Shown: positions 1-9,414, counted from the stretch's first letter. The stretch: DNA of 64,000 nucleotides from Hafnia paralvei ATCC 29927 (GCF_001655005.1 NZ_LXET01000021.1:36791-100790); one strand, 5' to 3'. Notes: generated from the sequence alone by a model not told the origin. Numbers and translations are program-made.

Positions 1-1407
1 GGGGTAGGGCTGTGCAGTTATCTGTTGATCGGTTTCTACTACACCAATCCAGCTAACGGCGCTGCGGCGATGAAGGCGTTCATTGTGACCCGTGTGGGTG
101 ACGTGTTCTTAGCCATTGGCCTGTTCATTCTTTATAACGAACTGGGCACCCTGAACATCCGTGAACTGATGATTCTGGCACCGCAGAAATTGGAAGTCGG
201 CTCCGCCGCCATTACTTGGGCAACGCTGATGCTGCTGGGTGGTGCTGTGGGTAAATCTGCACAGCTGCCGCTGCAAACGTGGTTGGCAGATGCGATGGCG
301 GGTCCAACTCCGGTATCTGCACTGATCCACGCCGCGACCATGGTTACCGCGGGTGTTTACCTGATTGCACGTACTCATGGCTTGTTCCTGATGGCGCCAG
401 AAATACTGCATCTGGTGGGCATTGTTGGTGCTGTTACGCTGGTGCTGGCTGGCTTTGCTGCGCTGGTGCAAACCGACATCAAACGTGTGCTGGCTTATTC
501 AACGATGAGTCAGATTGGCTACATGTTCTTGGCGCTTGGCGTTCAGGCATGGGACGCGGCAATTTTCCATTTGATGACGCATGCGTTCTTCAAAGCGCTG
601 CTGTTCCTCTCTTCTGGCTCGGTCATTTTGGCCTGCCATCACGAGCAGAACATCTTCAAAATGGGTGGGTTGCGTAAATCGCTGCCGCTGGTTTACATCT
701 GCTTCTTGGTGGGTGGCGCTGCGCTGTCAGCGTTGCCAATCGTCACCGCAGGTTTCTACAGTAAAGATGAGATCCTGTGGGGCGCATTGGCTTCTGGTCA
801 CATCAACCTGATGACTGCGGGTCTGGTTGGGGCGTTCCTGACGTCGCTGTATACCTTCCGTATGATTTTCATTGTGTTCCATGGCGAAGCACACACCAAA
901 GCCCATGCCGGTAAAGGCATTGCGCACAGCCTACCGCTGATCGTGCTGCTGGTTCTGTCTACGTTCATCGGTGCGTTGATTACACCACCGTTGGCGGGCG
1001 TGCTGCCAGAAAGCCATAGCGGTGAAGCAGGTAAGATGACCTTGGAAATTATCTCCGGCGTTGTCGCGATCGTTGGCATCTTGTTGGCTGCTGTCTTGTA
1101 CCTGGGTAAACGCCAGTTTGTGAACAGCGTGGCGCAAAGTGCGCCAGGTCGCTTCTTCTCAACGTGGTGGTTCCATGCGTGGGGCTTCGATTGGCTATAC
1201 AACATGATCTTTGTTAAGCCGTTTAAAGCCGTTGCTTACCTGTTACAGCGTGATCCGCTAAACAGCCTGATGAACCTGTTCGCTGTCTTTGCGCGTTGGG
1301 GGAATCGTGGTCTGGCGGTGAGCGAGAACGGTCAGTTGCGCTGGTATATGGCATCTATGGGTGTGGGCGCAGTGGTCGTATTGGCTCTGTTGTTATTGGT
1401 CAAATGA
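1..1407 (+). CDS. nuoL: NADH-quinone oxidoreductase subunit L (5' end outside window)
   Basis: Membrane antiporter-like subunit of respiratory complex I, which couples NADH oxidation and quinone reduction to proton pumping. The reading frame is open from base 1, so the gene is cut by the window edge. About 468 residues are visible against about 613 in E. coli NuoL, so roughly the first 145 are missing. The antiporter core with conserved TWLADAMAGPTPVSALIHAATMV is present, followed by the long C-terminal amphipathic region and a last membrane helix. nuoM follows after 88 bp and nuoN after that, the standard nuo order. Confidence 0.97.
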   Translation, partial: GVGLCSYLLIGFYYTNPANGAAAMKAFIVTRVGDVFLAIGLFILYNELGTLNIRELMILAPQKLEVGSAAITWATLMLLGGAVGKSAQLPLQTWLADAMAGPTPVSALIHAATMVTAGVYLIARTHGLFLMAPEILHLVGIVGAVTLVLAGFAALVQTDIKRVLAYSTMSQIGYMFLALGVQAWDAAIFHLMTHAFFKALLFLSSGSVILACHHEQNIFKMGGLRKSLPLVYICFLVGGAALSALPIVTAGFYSKDEILWGALASGHINLMTAGLVGAFLTSLYTFRMIFIVFHGEAHTKAHAGKGIAHSLPLIVLLVLSTFIGALITPPLAGVLPESHSGEAGKMTLEIISGVVAIVGILLAAVLYLGKRQFVNSVAQSAPGRFFSTWWFHAWGFDWLYNMIFVKPFKAVAYLLQRDPLNSLMNLFAVFARWGNRGLAVSENGQLRWYMASMGVGAVVVLALLLLVK

Positions 1408-1495
1408 ATAGAGTTTAAAACCTGAAGAGTAGGGGCAGTTGGCCCCTACTAATAACAAGTTTTACATTATTCAATTTTAAGGGACACAAAGCGCC

Positions 1496-3034
1496 ATGTT
1501 ATTACCTTGGCTAATTCTTATCCCGTTTATCGGTGGCTTCTTAAGCTGGCAGAGCGAGCGCTTCGGCACCAAAGCTCCACGCTGGATTGCACTGATAGCA
1601 ATGGGTCTGACGTTAGTGTTGTCTCTGCAACTCTGGTTGCAGGGCGGCTATTCTCTGACTCAGGCAGCGGGTATTCCGCAGTGGCAGTCGGAGTTCTCCA
1701 TACCGTGGATCCCTCGTTTCGGTATTGAATTCCATCTTGCATTAGACGGCTTATCACTGCTGATGGTCGTGTTGACCGGCTTGCTGGGTGTGCTAGCGAT
1801 TCTCTGTTCTTGGAACGAGATCCAGAAGTATCAGGGCTTTTTCCACCTGAATCTGCTGTGGATTCTGGGCGGCGTTATCGGTGTGTTCTTGGCCATCGAC
1901 CTGTTCCTGTTCTTCTTCTTCTGGGAAATGATGCTGGTGCCGATGTACTTCTTGATCGCTCTTTGGGGTCATAAAGCATCAGACGGCAAAACTCGTATCA
2001 GTGCGGCAACCAAGTTCTTCATCTATACCCAGTCCAGCGGTCTGATCATGCTGATCGCGATTTTGGGTCTGGTGTTCGTTCACTACAACGCAACCGGCGT
2101 GTGGACATTCAACTATGAAGACCTGCTGAATACGCCGATGAGCCATAACGTTCAGTATCTGCTGATGTTGGGCTTCTTCATTGCTTTTGCAGTGAAAATG
2201 CCGGTAGTTCCATTACACGGCTGGTTACCCGATGCACATAGTCAGGCACCAACCGCAGGTTCTGTTGACCTAGCGGGTATCTTGCTGAAAACCGCAGCCT
2301 ATGGTCTGCTACGTTTCAGTTTGCCTCTGTTCCCTGAAGCTTCTCATGAGTTTGCACCGATCGCCATGTGGCTGGGTGTGATTGGTATCTTCTACGGCGC
2401 ATGGATGGCATTTGCTCAGACCGATATTAAGCGTCTGATCGCATATACCTCTGTTTCTCATATGGGCTTTGTGCTGATCGCGATTTATTCTGGTAACCAA
2501 CTGGCTTATCAGGGGGCAGTGATTCAGATGATTGCACACGGCTTGTCCGCTGCCGGTATGTTCATCATCTGCGGTCAGCTGTATGAGCGTCTGCACACGC
2601 GTGATATGCGTCTGATGGGCGGCCTGTGGGGGCGGATTAAATATCTGCCAGCGCTGTCGTTGTTCTTCGCCGTAGCGACGTTGGGTATGCCAGGTACTGG
2701 TAACTTTGTCGGTGAGTTCATGATCTTGTTCGGCAGCTTCCAAGTGGTGCCGGTTATCACGATTATCTCAACCTTCGGTCTGGTGTTTGCCTCTGTTTAT
2801 TCGTTAATCATGATGCAGCGCGCCTACTACGGTGCTCCAAAATCTGACAAACCATTGCCGGGCATGAGTGCGCGTGAGCTGTCAATTATTCTGCTGCTGG
2901 TGGTTCTGCTGGTTGCGCTGGGTCTTTATCCTCAGCCTATTCTGGATACGTCCAGCGCAGCAATGACGAACGTGCAGCACTGGTTTAGCTCTGCTTCAAC
3001 TTTGCAGTCATTATCTACAACAACAAGGCCGTAA
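1496..3034 (+). CDS. nuoM: NADH-quinone oxidoreductase subunit M
   Basis: Second antiporter-like proton-pumping subunit of complex I, an inner-membrane protein of about 14 helices. Its 512 residues compare with about 509 in E. coli. Family signatures are the WEMMLVPMYFLIALWG stretch, carrying the conserved Glu of helix 5, and the LHGWLPDAHSQAPTAGSV motif. The ATG lies just after a GGGACAC-type weak ribosome site. It sits 88 bp after nuoL and 6 bp before nuoN, so the three are co-transcribed. Confidence 0.97.
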   Translation: MLLPWLILIPFIGGFLSWQSERFGTKAPRWIALIAMGLTLVLSLQLWLQGGYSLTQAAGIPQWQSEFSIPWIPRFGIEFHLALDGLSLLMVVLTGLLGVLAILCSWNEIQKYQGFFHLNLLWILGGVIGVFLAIDLFLFFFFWEMMLVPMYFLIALWGHKASDGKTRISAATKFFIYTQSSGLIMLIAILGLVFVHYNATGVWTFNYEDLLNTPMSHNVQYLLMLGFFIAFAVKMPVVPLHGWLPDAHSQAPTAGSVDLAGILLKTAAYGLLRFSLPLFPEASHEFAPIAMWLGVIGIFYGAWMAFAQTDIKRLIAYTSVSHMGFVLIAIYSGNQLAYQGAVIQMIAHGLSAAGMFIICGQLYERLHTRDMRLMGGLWGRIKYLPALSLFFAVATLGMPGTGNFVGEFMILFGSFQVVPVITIISTFGLVFASVYSLIMMQRAYYGAPKSDKPLPGMSARELSIILLLVVLLVALGLYPQPILDTSSAAMTNVQHWFSSASTLQSLSTTTRP

Positions 3035-3040
3035 TTCGCC

Positions 3041-4513
3041 ATGACAATAACTCCTCAACATCTGATCGCACTGTTACCGCTGTTGATCGTCGGATTGACG
3101 GTGGTGGTTGTGATGCTGTGCATTGCGTGGCGACGCAACCACTTCGTCAACGCAACGGTGACAGTGATCGGTTTGAACCTAGCGCTGCTTTCGCTCTATT
3201 TTGTGGGGCAGCTTCTTTCTGCAACGGACGGCTCGTTAAGCGTAACTCCGCTATTCCGCATTGATAGCTTCTCCATGCTTTATATTGGGCTGGTGTTGCT
3301 GTCGAGCCTTGCGACTAGCACCTTTGCTTATCCGTGGCTGCAAGGCTATCCCGATAACCGCGATGAGTTCTACCTGCTGGTTCTGATCGCGACGCTGGGT
3401 GGCATTGTGCTGGCCTGTGCAAACCATTTGGCTGCGCTTTTCATTGGTATTGAGCTTATCTCTCTGCCACTGTTTGGCCTGATCGGTTATGCCTACCGCC
3501 AGAAACGCTCGCTGGAAGCAGCTATCAAGTACACCATTCTGTCAGCAGCGGCTTCGTCCTTCCTGCTGTTTGGTATGGCGCTGCTCTACGCTGAGTCTGG
3601 TGACCTGTCGTTTGTTGGTTTAGGTAAGAGCATGAGCGATAGCATGCTGCATGAGCCGCTACTGCTGGCGGGCTTGGGCTTAATGCTGGTTGGCTTCGGT
3701 TTCAAACTGTCTCTGGTTCCGTTCCAGTTGTGGACGCCTGACGTCTATCAGGGTGCGCCTGCGCCGGTTTCAACCTTCCTCGCTACGGCCAGCAAGATTG
3801 CGATCTTTGCGGTTCTGATGCGTCTGTTTATGTATGCTCCTGTCACCAACAGCGAAACCGTTCGTTTGGTTCTGGGTATTATTGCGTTCTGCTCAATCCT
3901 GTTTGGTAACCTGATGGCGATCACTCAGAGCAACATCAAGCGTTTGCTGGGTTACTCTTCGGTGTCACATTTGGGTTATCTGCTGGTCGCGCTGATTGCG
4001 GTGCAAAGCCAACAGATCTCCGCGGAAGCGGTAGGTGTTTATCTGGCAGGTTATCTGTTCGCCAGTTTGGCCTCCTTTGGCGTAGTGAGCCTGATGTCTA
4101 GCCCTTACAGCGGCCCTGATGCAGAGTCACTGTTCTCATACCGTGGTCTGTTCTGGCACAAGCCGATTCTTTCTGCCGTCATGACGGTTTCTATGTTGTC
4201 ACTGGCAGGTATTCCAATGACGCTAGGCTTTATCGGTAAGTTCTACATCATCTCCGTGGGTGTGAGTGCGCACCTGTGGTGGTTGACCGGTGCCGTTGTC
4301 GTGGGGAGTGCGATTGGTTTGTACTACTACCTACGCGTGGCTGTCAGTATGTATCTGCATGCACCTGAGACATTGGTACGTGATACGCCAAATAACTGGG
4401 CACTGACTGCCGGTGGCGTTGTCGTTCTGATTTCTGGGATCTTAGTGGTTCTGCTGGGTATCTTCCCGCAGCCATTGATTTCTCTGGTGCAGATGGCACA
4501 GCCGATTTTGTAA
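3041..4513 (+). CDS. nuoN: NADH-quinone oxidoreductase subunit N
   Basis: Third antiporter-like subunit of complex I and normally the last gene of the nuo operon. The 490 residues match the family length (about 485 in E. coli). The conserved segment around FQLWTPDVYQGAPAPVSTFLA, preceded by a lysine in GFGFKLSLVP, and the YSSVSHLGYLL motif are visible. It starts 6 bp after the nuoM stop and is followed by a clear intrinsic terminator, consistent with it closing the operon. Confidence 0.97.
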   Translation: MTITPQHLIALLPLLIVGLTVVVVMLCIAWRRNHFVNATVTVIGLNLALLSLYFVGQLLSATDGSLSVTPLFRIDSFSMLYIGLVLLSSLATSTFAYPWLQGYPDNRDEFYLLVLIATLGGIVLACANHLAALFIGIELISLPLFGLIGYAYRQKRSLEAAIKYTILSAAASSFLLFGMALLYAESGDLSFVGLGKSMSDSMLHEPLLLAGLGLMLVGFGFKLSLVPFQLWTPDVYQGAPAPVSTFLATASKIAIFAVLMRLFMYAPVTNSETVRLVLGIIAFCSILFGNLMAITQSNIKRLLGYSSVSHLGYLLVALIAVQSQQISAEAVGVYLAGYLFASLASFGVVSLMSSPYSGPDAESLFSYRGLFWHKPILSAVMTVSMLSLAGIPMTLGFIGKFYIISVGVSAHLWWLTGAVVVGSAIGLYYYLRVAVSMYLHAPETLVRDTPNNWALTAGGVVVLISGILVVLLGIFPQPLISLVQMAQPIL

Positions 4514-4547
4514 TAGTCTTTCCTGAGTGTTAATCTCAGGTAAATGA

Positions 4548-4580
4548 AGCCCCTGTTCGCGTAAGCAGCAGGGGCTTTTT
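4548..4580 (+). terminator. Intrinsic terminator of the nuo operon
   Basis: An 8-bp perfect stem AGCCCCTG/CAGGGGCT (4548-4555 with 4569-4576) is followed by a T run. It lies 35 bp after the nuoN stop. Confidence 0.9.
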
Positions 4581-4702
4581 GTCTTTTTGATATCCATCAT
4601 CTAACCGTATCTGTTAGCTAAATAGTGCATATTTGCGTCAGATGCGTCCCTGTTATAAACCCTGCGGCATGCTAGTTTGACGTTTTCTACAGAGAGACTG
4701 AT

Positions 4703-5257
4703 ATGCGCGCGTTTGATCTAATGACTTCGGGGAAAGAGTATTTTATTAACGATGATGAACTGCGTGAAATTCGCTACGTGACGCGTGACCGCGTGGACGC
4801 TTTCAATGCACTCAGCGCCCGGAATGTTATGGAGAAAAATCGTCTCATTACAGACATTTTTGCTCAGGTGGGAGAGAACGTTCACATCGAAAAGGGGCTG
4901 CGGGTTGATTATGGTTGTAACACTTATTTTGGCTCCAATGTCTTTATCAACTTCAACTTTGTCATCCTTGACTGTGCGAGGGTGACTATTGGCGACAATG
5001 TTTTTATTGGTCCTGATGTTCAACTTTATACCGCTCAACATCCGCTGGCGATAGATTCGCGTAATGCGCATATCGGCAGTGCACAGCCGGTGACTATTGG
5101 CAGTAATGTGTGGATTGGCGGCGGTTGTATTATTTTACCAGGAGTGACTATCGGTGACGGCGTTACCGTGGGTGCTGGGAGCGTGATAACGCGTTCGATT
5201 GAGGCTAATGTGGTGGCGTGCGGTAACCCTTGTAGCGTACATAAAGTACTGAGCTAA
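4703..5257 (+). CDS. Maltose/galactoside O-acetyltransferase-like protein (hexapeptide repeat)
   Basis: Predicted cytosolic acetyl-CoA:sugar O-acetyltransferase of the Maa/NodL/LacA family, 184 residues. The N-terminal region (about 1-50) is the mac domain. It is followed by left-handed beta-helix hexapeptide repeats such as VTIGDNVFIGPDV and VTIGSNVWIGGGCIILPGV. The catalytic His of the family is in the TAQHPL segment near residue 115. Length agrees with Maa (about 183). It has its own promoter region after the nuo terminator and an AGAGAG ribosome site, and no sugar operon adjoins it. The exact acceptor sugar cannot be told from sequence. Confidence 0.85.
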   Translation: MRAFDLMTSGKEYFINDDELREIRYVTRDRVDAFNALSARNVMEKNRLITDIFAQVGENVHIEKGLRVDYGCNTYFGSNVFINFNFVILDCARVTIGDNVFIGPDVQLYTAQHPLAIDSRNAHIGSAQPVTIGSNVWIGGGCIILPGVTIGDGVTVGAGSVITRSIEANVVACGNPCSVHKVLS

Positions 5258-5285
5258 CGCTTTGTGCTTAAAGAGATATTGACAC

Positions 5286-5309
5286 AAAAAAGCCCCGCAG
5301 TGCGAGGCT
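5286..5309 (-). terminator. Intrinsic terminator of the three-lipoprotein operon
   Basis: Read on the minus strand, AGCCTCGC pairs with GCGGGGCT across a 3-nt loop (one G-U pair) and is followed by six T. It ends the minus-strand operon at 5334-7044. Confidence 0.8.
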
Positions 5310-5333
5310 TGATAGGATTATGGTGTAGAAACG

Positions 5334-5990
5334 TTACTGTGCGTCTTTGCCATATTGAGGCGAACGTGGCCCATAGAGAATGCCATTAGGCGTTCCCGCA
5401 GATAGCAAACGGACGCTGGTGATACCGGCAATATCGTGGCTCTTATCGTTCAGCGTATTGCTAACCTGATTGATCATGGCTGTGACAACCATGCCGAGCA
5501 GTCCGCCGGAGTTATCGTCATTCTCGGTGCTAGATGCCGTAGCAGAGCCGCTCCACAGTGTTTTCCCATCGCGTAGATCCACCAGTTTCGCCGTGGCTGA
5601 GACGCGGGTATCACTGGAAATCACTTGGTAAGACGTGCCATATTGAGTCACCGTCAGATACAAAACAGCATCCGCACCAAAGATTTGGCGCAGCTTGGCA
5701 GGACTTGCCGCGTTGATATCTCCAGCATTGGTCATGCCATTTTGCTTGAAGGTTTCCTCCACCACGGCAACAGGGAAGACGTAGTATCCAGCCTCAGCCA
5801 AAGGGAAAGTGACCTGAGACAGAAGACCGTGGCTAGCCGTTATATCAGGAGACTGATTTTGTGGCAGCAACACCAAAATGCTTTTCGGTTTGCTTTGCTT
5901 AAATGCCGAATAGTCATGTTTAACAGGGGATACACAGCCGGTCAGGAGCAACGCGCTAATCAAACCGCATAGAGCGAGAAGATATTTCAT
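5334..5990 (-). CDS. DUF799 (GNA1162-type) lipoprotein
   Basis: Predicted outer-membrane lipoprotein of 218 residues. A signal peptide ends in the lipobox LTGC (Cys19). The following domain resembles the DUF799/GNA1162 family: a Rossmann-like segment beginning KPKSILVLLPQNQSPD, and later LVDLRDGKTLWSG, as in TolB-N/CsgG-like envelope lipoproteins. The ATG overlaps the stop of the preceding DUF4810 gene as ATGA, so the two are translationally coupled. It is the third gene of an operon with a CsgG-like lipoprotein. Biochemical role unknown; an envelope complex made by the three is inference. Confidence 0.85.
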   Translation of the reverse strand: MKYLLALCGLISALLLTGCVSPVKHDYSAFKQSKPKSILVLLPQNQSPDITASHGLLSQVTFPLAEAGYYVFPVAVVEETFKQNGMTNAGDINAASPAKLRQIFGADAVLYLTVTQYGTSYQVISSDTRVSATAKLVDLRDGKTLWSGSATASSTENDDNSGGLLGMVVTAMINQVSNTLNDKSHDIAGITSVRLLSAGTPNGILYGPRSPQYGKDAQ

Positions 5991-6346
5991 TTCATCGCTC
6001 CTTTATTCTTGCGGGTCAGAAAGTCCATAAACGTCGCTGATTCTGGGTACTGCGCTTTCTCTGCTTCAAACTCGGCCATCGCCAAATCCATCTGTCCGGT
6101 ATTGCTATAAAGCATGCCTAAGTGAGCATGTAATCCGGGAGGAACCGACAAACCTTTCGAGCGAGATTTTTCGATGCTTGCCTTTAGCGTCGCAATCTGT
6201 TGTTCAGGGCCGGTTTCTCCCAACTGGTAATATTGATAAATCGTGGACTGATAATTATCCCAGTTATAGAGTGGCTTTGGTGCCGTGGCACAGCCTGCCA
6301 AAAGGGCTACGGCTAGCAGTAACCCCGAATGTCTAACAAACTTCAT
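5987..6346 (-). CDS. DUF4810 lipoprotein
   Basis: Small predicted lipoprotein of 119 residues with lipobox LAGC (Cys19), then a short helical region with a TPR-like pair (GLHAHLGMLYSNTGQMDLAMAEFEAEK). The start chosen is the ATG giving MKFVRHSG, because this places a proper signal peptide at the N terminus. A start 15 codons upstream is possible but would add residues unlike a signal. Middle gene of the lipoprotein operon, 26 bp after the CsgG-like gene and overlapping the DUF799 gene by 4 bp. Function unknown. Confidence 0.85.
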   Translation of the reverse strand: MKFVRHSGLLLAVALLAGCATAPKPLYNWDNYQSTIYQYYQLGETGPEQQIATLKASIEKSRSKGLSVPPGLHAHLGMLYSNTGQMDLAMAEFEAEKAQYPESATFMDFLTRKNKGAMK

Positions 6347-6372
6347 AAAATAGTTATCCGTATATTTTATAA

Positions 6373-7044
6373 TTATTGAGCTGGCTGCCATGCCCCGTTT
6401 TGGATACCTGTAACCAGATTGTTGACGGCTTCACGGATAGCCAGATCTAATACTTTACCATTCAGCGTTGAGTCGTAACTTGCGGTGCCGCCAAAGCCAA
6501 TAATTTCACGATTAGATAACTCATATTCACCAGCACCTTGAGATGAGAAGACCACTTCAGAGGTTTGAACATTGACCACGTTCAAGTTAACTTTTGCATA
6601 AGCTACCTGAGATTTTCCGCGACCCAGAATACCGAAAAGCTGGTGGTCACCTGTCTCTTTACGGCCAAATTCGGTAACGTCACCGGTAATGACGTAGGTC
6701 GCACCTTTTAACGTTTGGGTTTGGCCTTTAATACCGGCTTCTTCTTTCAGTTCAGCCATATTGGTGCGGTCTAAAACGTTAAAACGACCTGTTTGCTGCA
6801 GATGAGTGACAAGAATAGTTTTAGACTGGTTACCTAGGCGATCAACGCCATCCGAGAAAATTCCGTTCATATAGCTAGAACGGTTATCGAATTTTCCGAC
6901 AGAAATAGGGCTGCGAGGACCGTTATATTGGGTTCCATAAGAAGCTACTTTGGCCACTTCTAAAGAACGAGAAGACTCTGAAGCACAGCCACTAAGAAAA
7001 GTTGCCAGAGACAGCGTTGTTGCAATAAGAATTTTCTTCATCAT
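6373..7044 (-). CDS. CsgG/HfaB-like outer-membrane lipoprotein
   Basis: Lipoprotein with lipobox LSGC (Cys20) and a CsgG-type domain. It has the ISVGKFDNRSS segment, DRLGNQSKTILVTHLQQTGRFNVLDRTNM and the GATYVITGDVTEFG strand typical of the family. It is 223 residues, shorter than curli CsgG (about 277), and no curli genes are near, so it is a paralogue. Start chosen at MMKK, for the signal peptide; the open frame extends 31 codons further upstream without signal-like sequence. First gene of the three-lipoprotein operon. Whether it forms a pore like CsgG is not known. Confidence 0.85.
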   Translation of the reverse strand: MMKKILIATTLSLATFLSGCASESSRSLEVAKVASYGTQYNGPRSPISVGKFDNRSSYMNGIFSDGVDRLGNQSKTILVTHLQQTGRFNVLDRTNMAELKEEAGIKGQTQTLKGATYVITGDVTEFGRKETGDHQLFGILGRGKSQVAYAKVNLNVVNVQTSEVVFSSQGAGEYELSNREIIGFGGTASYDSTLNGKVLDLAIREAVNNLVTGIQNGAWQPAQ

Positions 7045-7412
7045 AAGTCTATTTTTCACCAGAGTTGAGTTTTGTGTCATGTAATAACGGCAAAGAAAGA
7101 AATATTTGCTTGCAAGCGCAAACTGATAAGCCTGCAAATGATATTTTTATATTTAATTCTTTAAAAATTAGCCGCTAAAGATAACAGCTTTTATTTATGA
7201 TTAAAAATTAGGATGGGTAACTATTAGTCACTTGAAGGAAAATAAAACGTTTATTTTAAATATTCCGATATGTTATCTGAATTACAGAATATGTGATTGT
7301 TATAAAGAAAATCTCAGAACATTAATGGGAGTAGTTCTCAACAACTGGACGGTAAGGTTGACTCTGATTGTCGATTTGCATTTAGTATGTTAGCCTAACT
7401 AAATAGAAGCTA
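7045..7412 (+). other. Divergent AT-rich intergenic region
   Basis: 368 bp between the minus-strand lipoprotein operon and the plus-strand marR-like gene. It is strongly AT-rich and must hold the promoters of both. The only clear structure is the TTAG/CTAA inverted repeat near its right end. No convincing small ORF was seen. Confidence 0.5.
7382..7402. promoter_or_regulatory. Candidate MarR-family operator
   Basis: Perfect inverted repeat GTTAG-C-CTAAC (7389-7399) nested between outer TTAG (7382) and CTAA (7399-7402). It lies about 10 bp upstream of the marR-like start. Position and symmetry suit an autoregulatory MarR dimer site; binding is inferred. Confidence 0.45.
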
Positions 7413-7862
7413 GTGTGGCAACCCTCTCTGCGGATTCCCCAAATGATTAACGATCTAAAGAAACTTCAGTGGCACCTCTGGTTTTGCTGGCGTGAGGTTT
7501 CACGTCAAAGCGGCAGTATGGAGCTCACCAACAGTGAATTTGATTATCTTTATGCTTTGTTGGAGCACCCGCAGGGTGTGCGGCTAACCGAGCTAGCTGA
7601 GTGCATGAAAGTGAGTAAGGCATCAGCTAGCGCAATGGTGAGTAAGCTAGAAAGCCGAGGATATATCCAACGCGTGCCTTGCTCAGACGACGGAAGAGCG
7701 ACGTTATTGCAGGTGACGAAGAAAGGGACTGCGTTAGAAAAAGAAGAGATGGATATCTATGCAGAAACAGCTCAGAAAATGGCGAGCGCACTGACGCCTG
7801 AAGAGCGGCAACAATTTGAGTTATTACTGCATAAAGCCTGTCACGGCTTGAATACCGATTAA
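7413..7862 (+). CDS. MarR-family transcriptional regulator
   Basis: Winged-helix regulator of 149 residues. The DNA-binding region is LTELAECMKVSKASASAMVSKLESRGYIQRVPCSDDGRATLLQVTKKG (about 55-105), with the conserved wing Asp-Gly-Arg. It starts with GTG at 7413; an ATG at 7443 would remove ten residues and neither has a strong ribosome site. A MATE exporter follows 42 bp downstream, so it most likely represses that pump and itself through the palindrome just upstream. The ligand is unknown. Confidence 0.85.
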   Translation: MWQPSLRIPQMINDLKKLQWHLWFCWREVSRQSGSMELTNSEFDYLYALLEHPQGVRLTELAECMKVSKASASAMVSKLESRGYIQRVPCSDDGRATLLQVTKKGTALEKEEMDIYAETAQKMASALTPEERQQFELLLHKACHGLNTD

Positions 7863-7904
7863 GTTTTCATTGAACAGTGTAAAAAGAGCTATTTAGGACG
7901 CGTT

Positions 7905-9254
7905 ATGTTGCACCAAAGTATTACCCGAACATTCTGGCATTATAGTATTCCGGCCATCGCCGCACTGTTAATCAGTGGGCTGTACCAGATTGTCGATGGT
8001 GCATTTATCGGTCACGCGATGGGTGCCGAAGGTTTATCGGCGATCAATATGGCATGGCCGCTGTCTGGTGTATTACTTGCGGTTGGGATGATGATCGGAA
8101 TGGGCAGCGGCGCATGCTGTTCGCTCGCGCAGGGTGAAGAGAAAATAGATAAAGCTCGCCGCATCTTAATGCAGGTTTTTTGGTTGCTCATTGCTCTCGG
8201 TATTGGTGTGGGGAGCTGTGTTGCTTATATGGCTCCGCTCTTTATGCGGATGCAGGATGCCTCGGGCATTATTGAAAATTACGGTATCGATTATCTCACG
8301 ATTGTCGGAATATCGGGACCGATAGTGCTCGGTAGTATTGCGATGCCGCTGCTAGTGCGTAATTTAGGCGCACCTCGTTTGGCAACTTTTGCCATGCTAG
8401 TTGGGGCATTAATGAATGTCTTATTGGACTATATTTTCATTATTCGCCTCGGGTGGGGATTAAAAGGCGCAGCATTGGCGACGATCACCAGCGAAAGTTT
8501 GGCTGTACTGATCTGTATTGGTTTTATCTTCAGTCGATATAATAAATTGCGGCCTCAACGCTCGCATATTGCTTTTAATTTACGCCTAAGCTTAGCGTCT
8601 TTGACCACCGGTTTTTCCAGCATGCTGATGTATCTCTACCTCAGCGTCGTTGTGATGTTACACAATCTGCTCTTCATGAAATATGGCGGGCCGGTTGAAG
8701 TGGCAGCTTATGGTATTGCCAGTTATTTGATTGGTTTCTATTATCTCTTGGCTGAAGGCGTATGTGGTGGAATGCAACCACTCGTCAGCTATTATCATGG
8801 CGCGAGACAGCCAGAAAAAGTACGTAAAGTGCTCAGTTTAGGGCTAATGACCGCGGTAGGTGGGGGGATCATACTCGCACTGGCCATTTTTATTCTGCCA
8901 TCGTTATTTGCCAGCATATTTATTTCTGGCGACAACGTATTACGGTCGGCGACGATTCATGGTCTGCGTCTTCACCTATTTGTGATGTTTCTTGATGGCT
9001 TTATTGTGTTGGCGGCGACATTCTTTCAGGCATTGGGACACGCTCGTTACGCTACCTTTATTACGCTCAGCAATATGCTGATCTTATTTCCGTTCTTGGC
9101 TTTATTTCCGTGGATATTCGGCCTTAACGGTGTGTGGTTGGCCATGCCGTTGTCAAATATTTGCTTATCGGTTGTGGTGATTTTAATGCTTAAGCGTCAG
9201 CTACGCCGTTTAGGTATTAACCTTTCCTCGAAACAGAAACCTTTAGCCAGCTAA
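7905..9254 (+). CDS. MATE-family multidrug/Na+ antiporter
   Basis: Inner-membrane exporter of 449 residues with about 12 predicted helices in two MATE repeats. Family features include the N-terminal IPAIAALLISGLYQIVDGAFIGHAMG and the second-half equivalent around VEVAAYGIASYLIGFYYLLAEGVCGGMQPLVSYYHGA. It is the same length class as NorM/MepA/DinF-type proteins. Downstream of and probably controlled by the MarR-like gene, and closed by an intrinsic terminator. Substrate not predictable. Confidence 0.88.
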   Translation: MLHQSITRTFWHYSIPAIAALLISGLYQIVDGAFIGHAMGAEGLSAINMAWPLSGVLLAVGMMIGMGSGACCSLAQGEEKIDKARRILMQVFWLLIALGIGVGSCVAYMAPLFMRMQDASGIIENYGIDYLTIVGISGPIVLGSIAMPLLVRNLGAPRLATFAMLVGALMNVLLDYIFIIRLGWGLKGAALATITSESLAVLICIGFIFSRYNKLRPQRSHIAFNLRLSLASLTTGFSSMLMYLYLSVVVMLHNLLFMKYGGPVEVAAYGIASYLIGFYYLLAEGVCGGMQPLVSYYHGARQPEKVRKVLSLGLMTAVGGGIILALAIFILPSLFASIFISGDNVLRSATIHGLRLHLFVMFLDGFIVLAATFFQALGHARYATFITLSNMLILFPFLALFPWIFGLNGVWLAMPLSNICLSVVVILMLKRQLRRLGINLSSKQKPLAS

Positions 9255-9269
9255 ATGAATGAGATATTG

Positions 9270-9304
9270 AAATCCAGCCTAATGATATGGCTGGATTTTT
9301 TTTA
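9270..9304 (+). terminator. Intrinsic terminator after the MATE gene
   Basis: A 10-bp perfect stem AAATCCAGCC/GGCTGGATTT (9270-9279 with 9289-9298) is followed by a run of T. It starts 16 bp after the MATE stop. Confidence 0.9.
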
Positions 9305-9414
9305 ATCATATCGTTAAGCACAACGCCGTAAAAAGATAATTCGCGAGATCCAACACAACAATCTCATGGTATGAAGCGTAACGTATCCGCACTGACGACT
9401 GATAAGGGAATACC

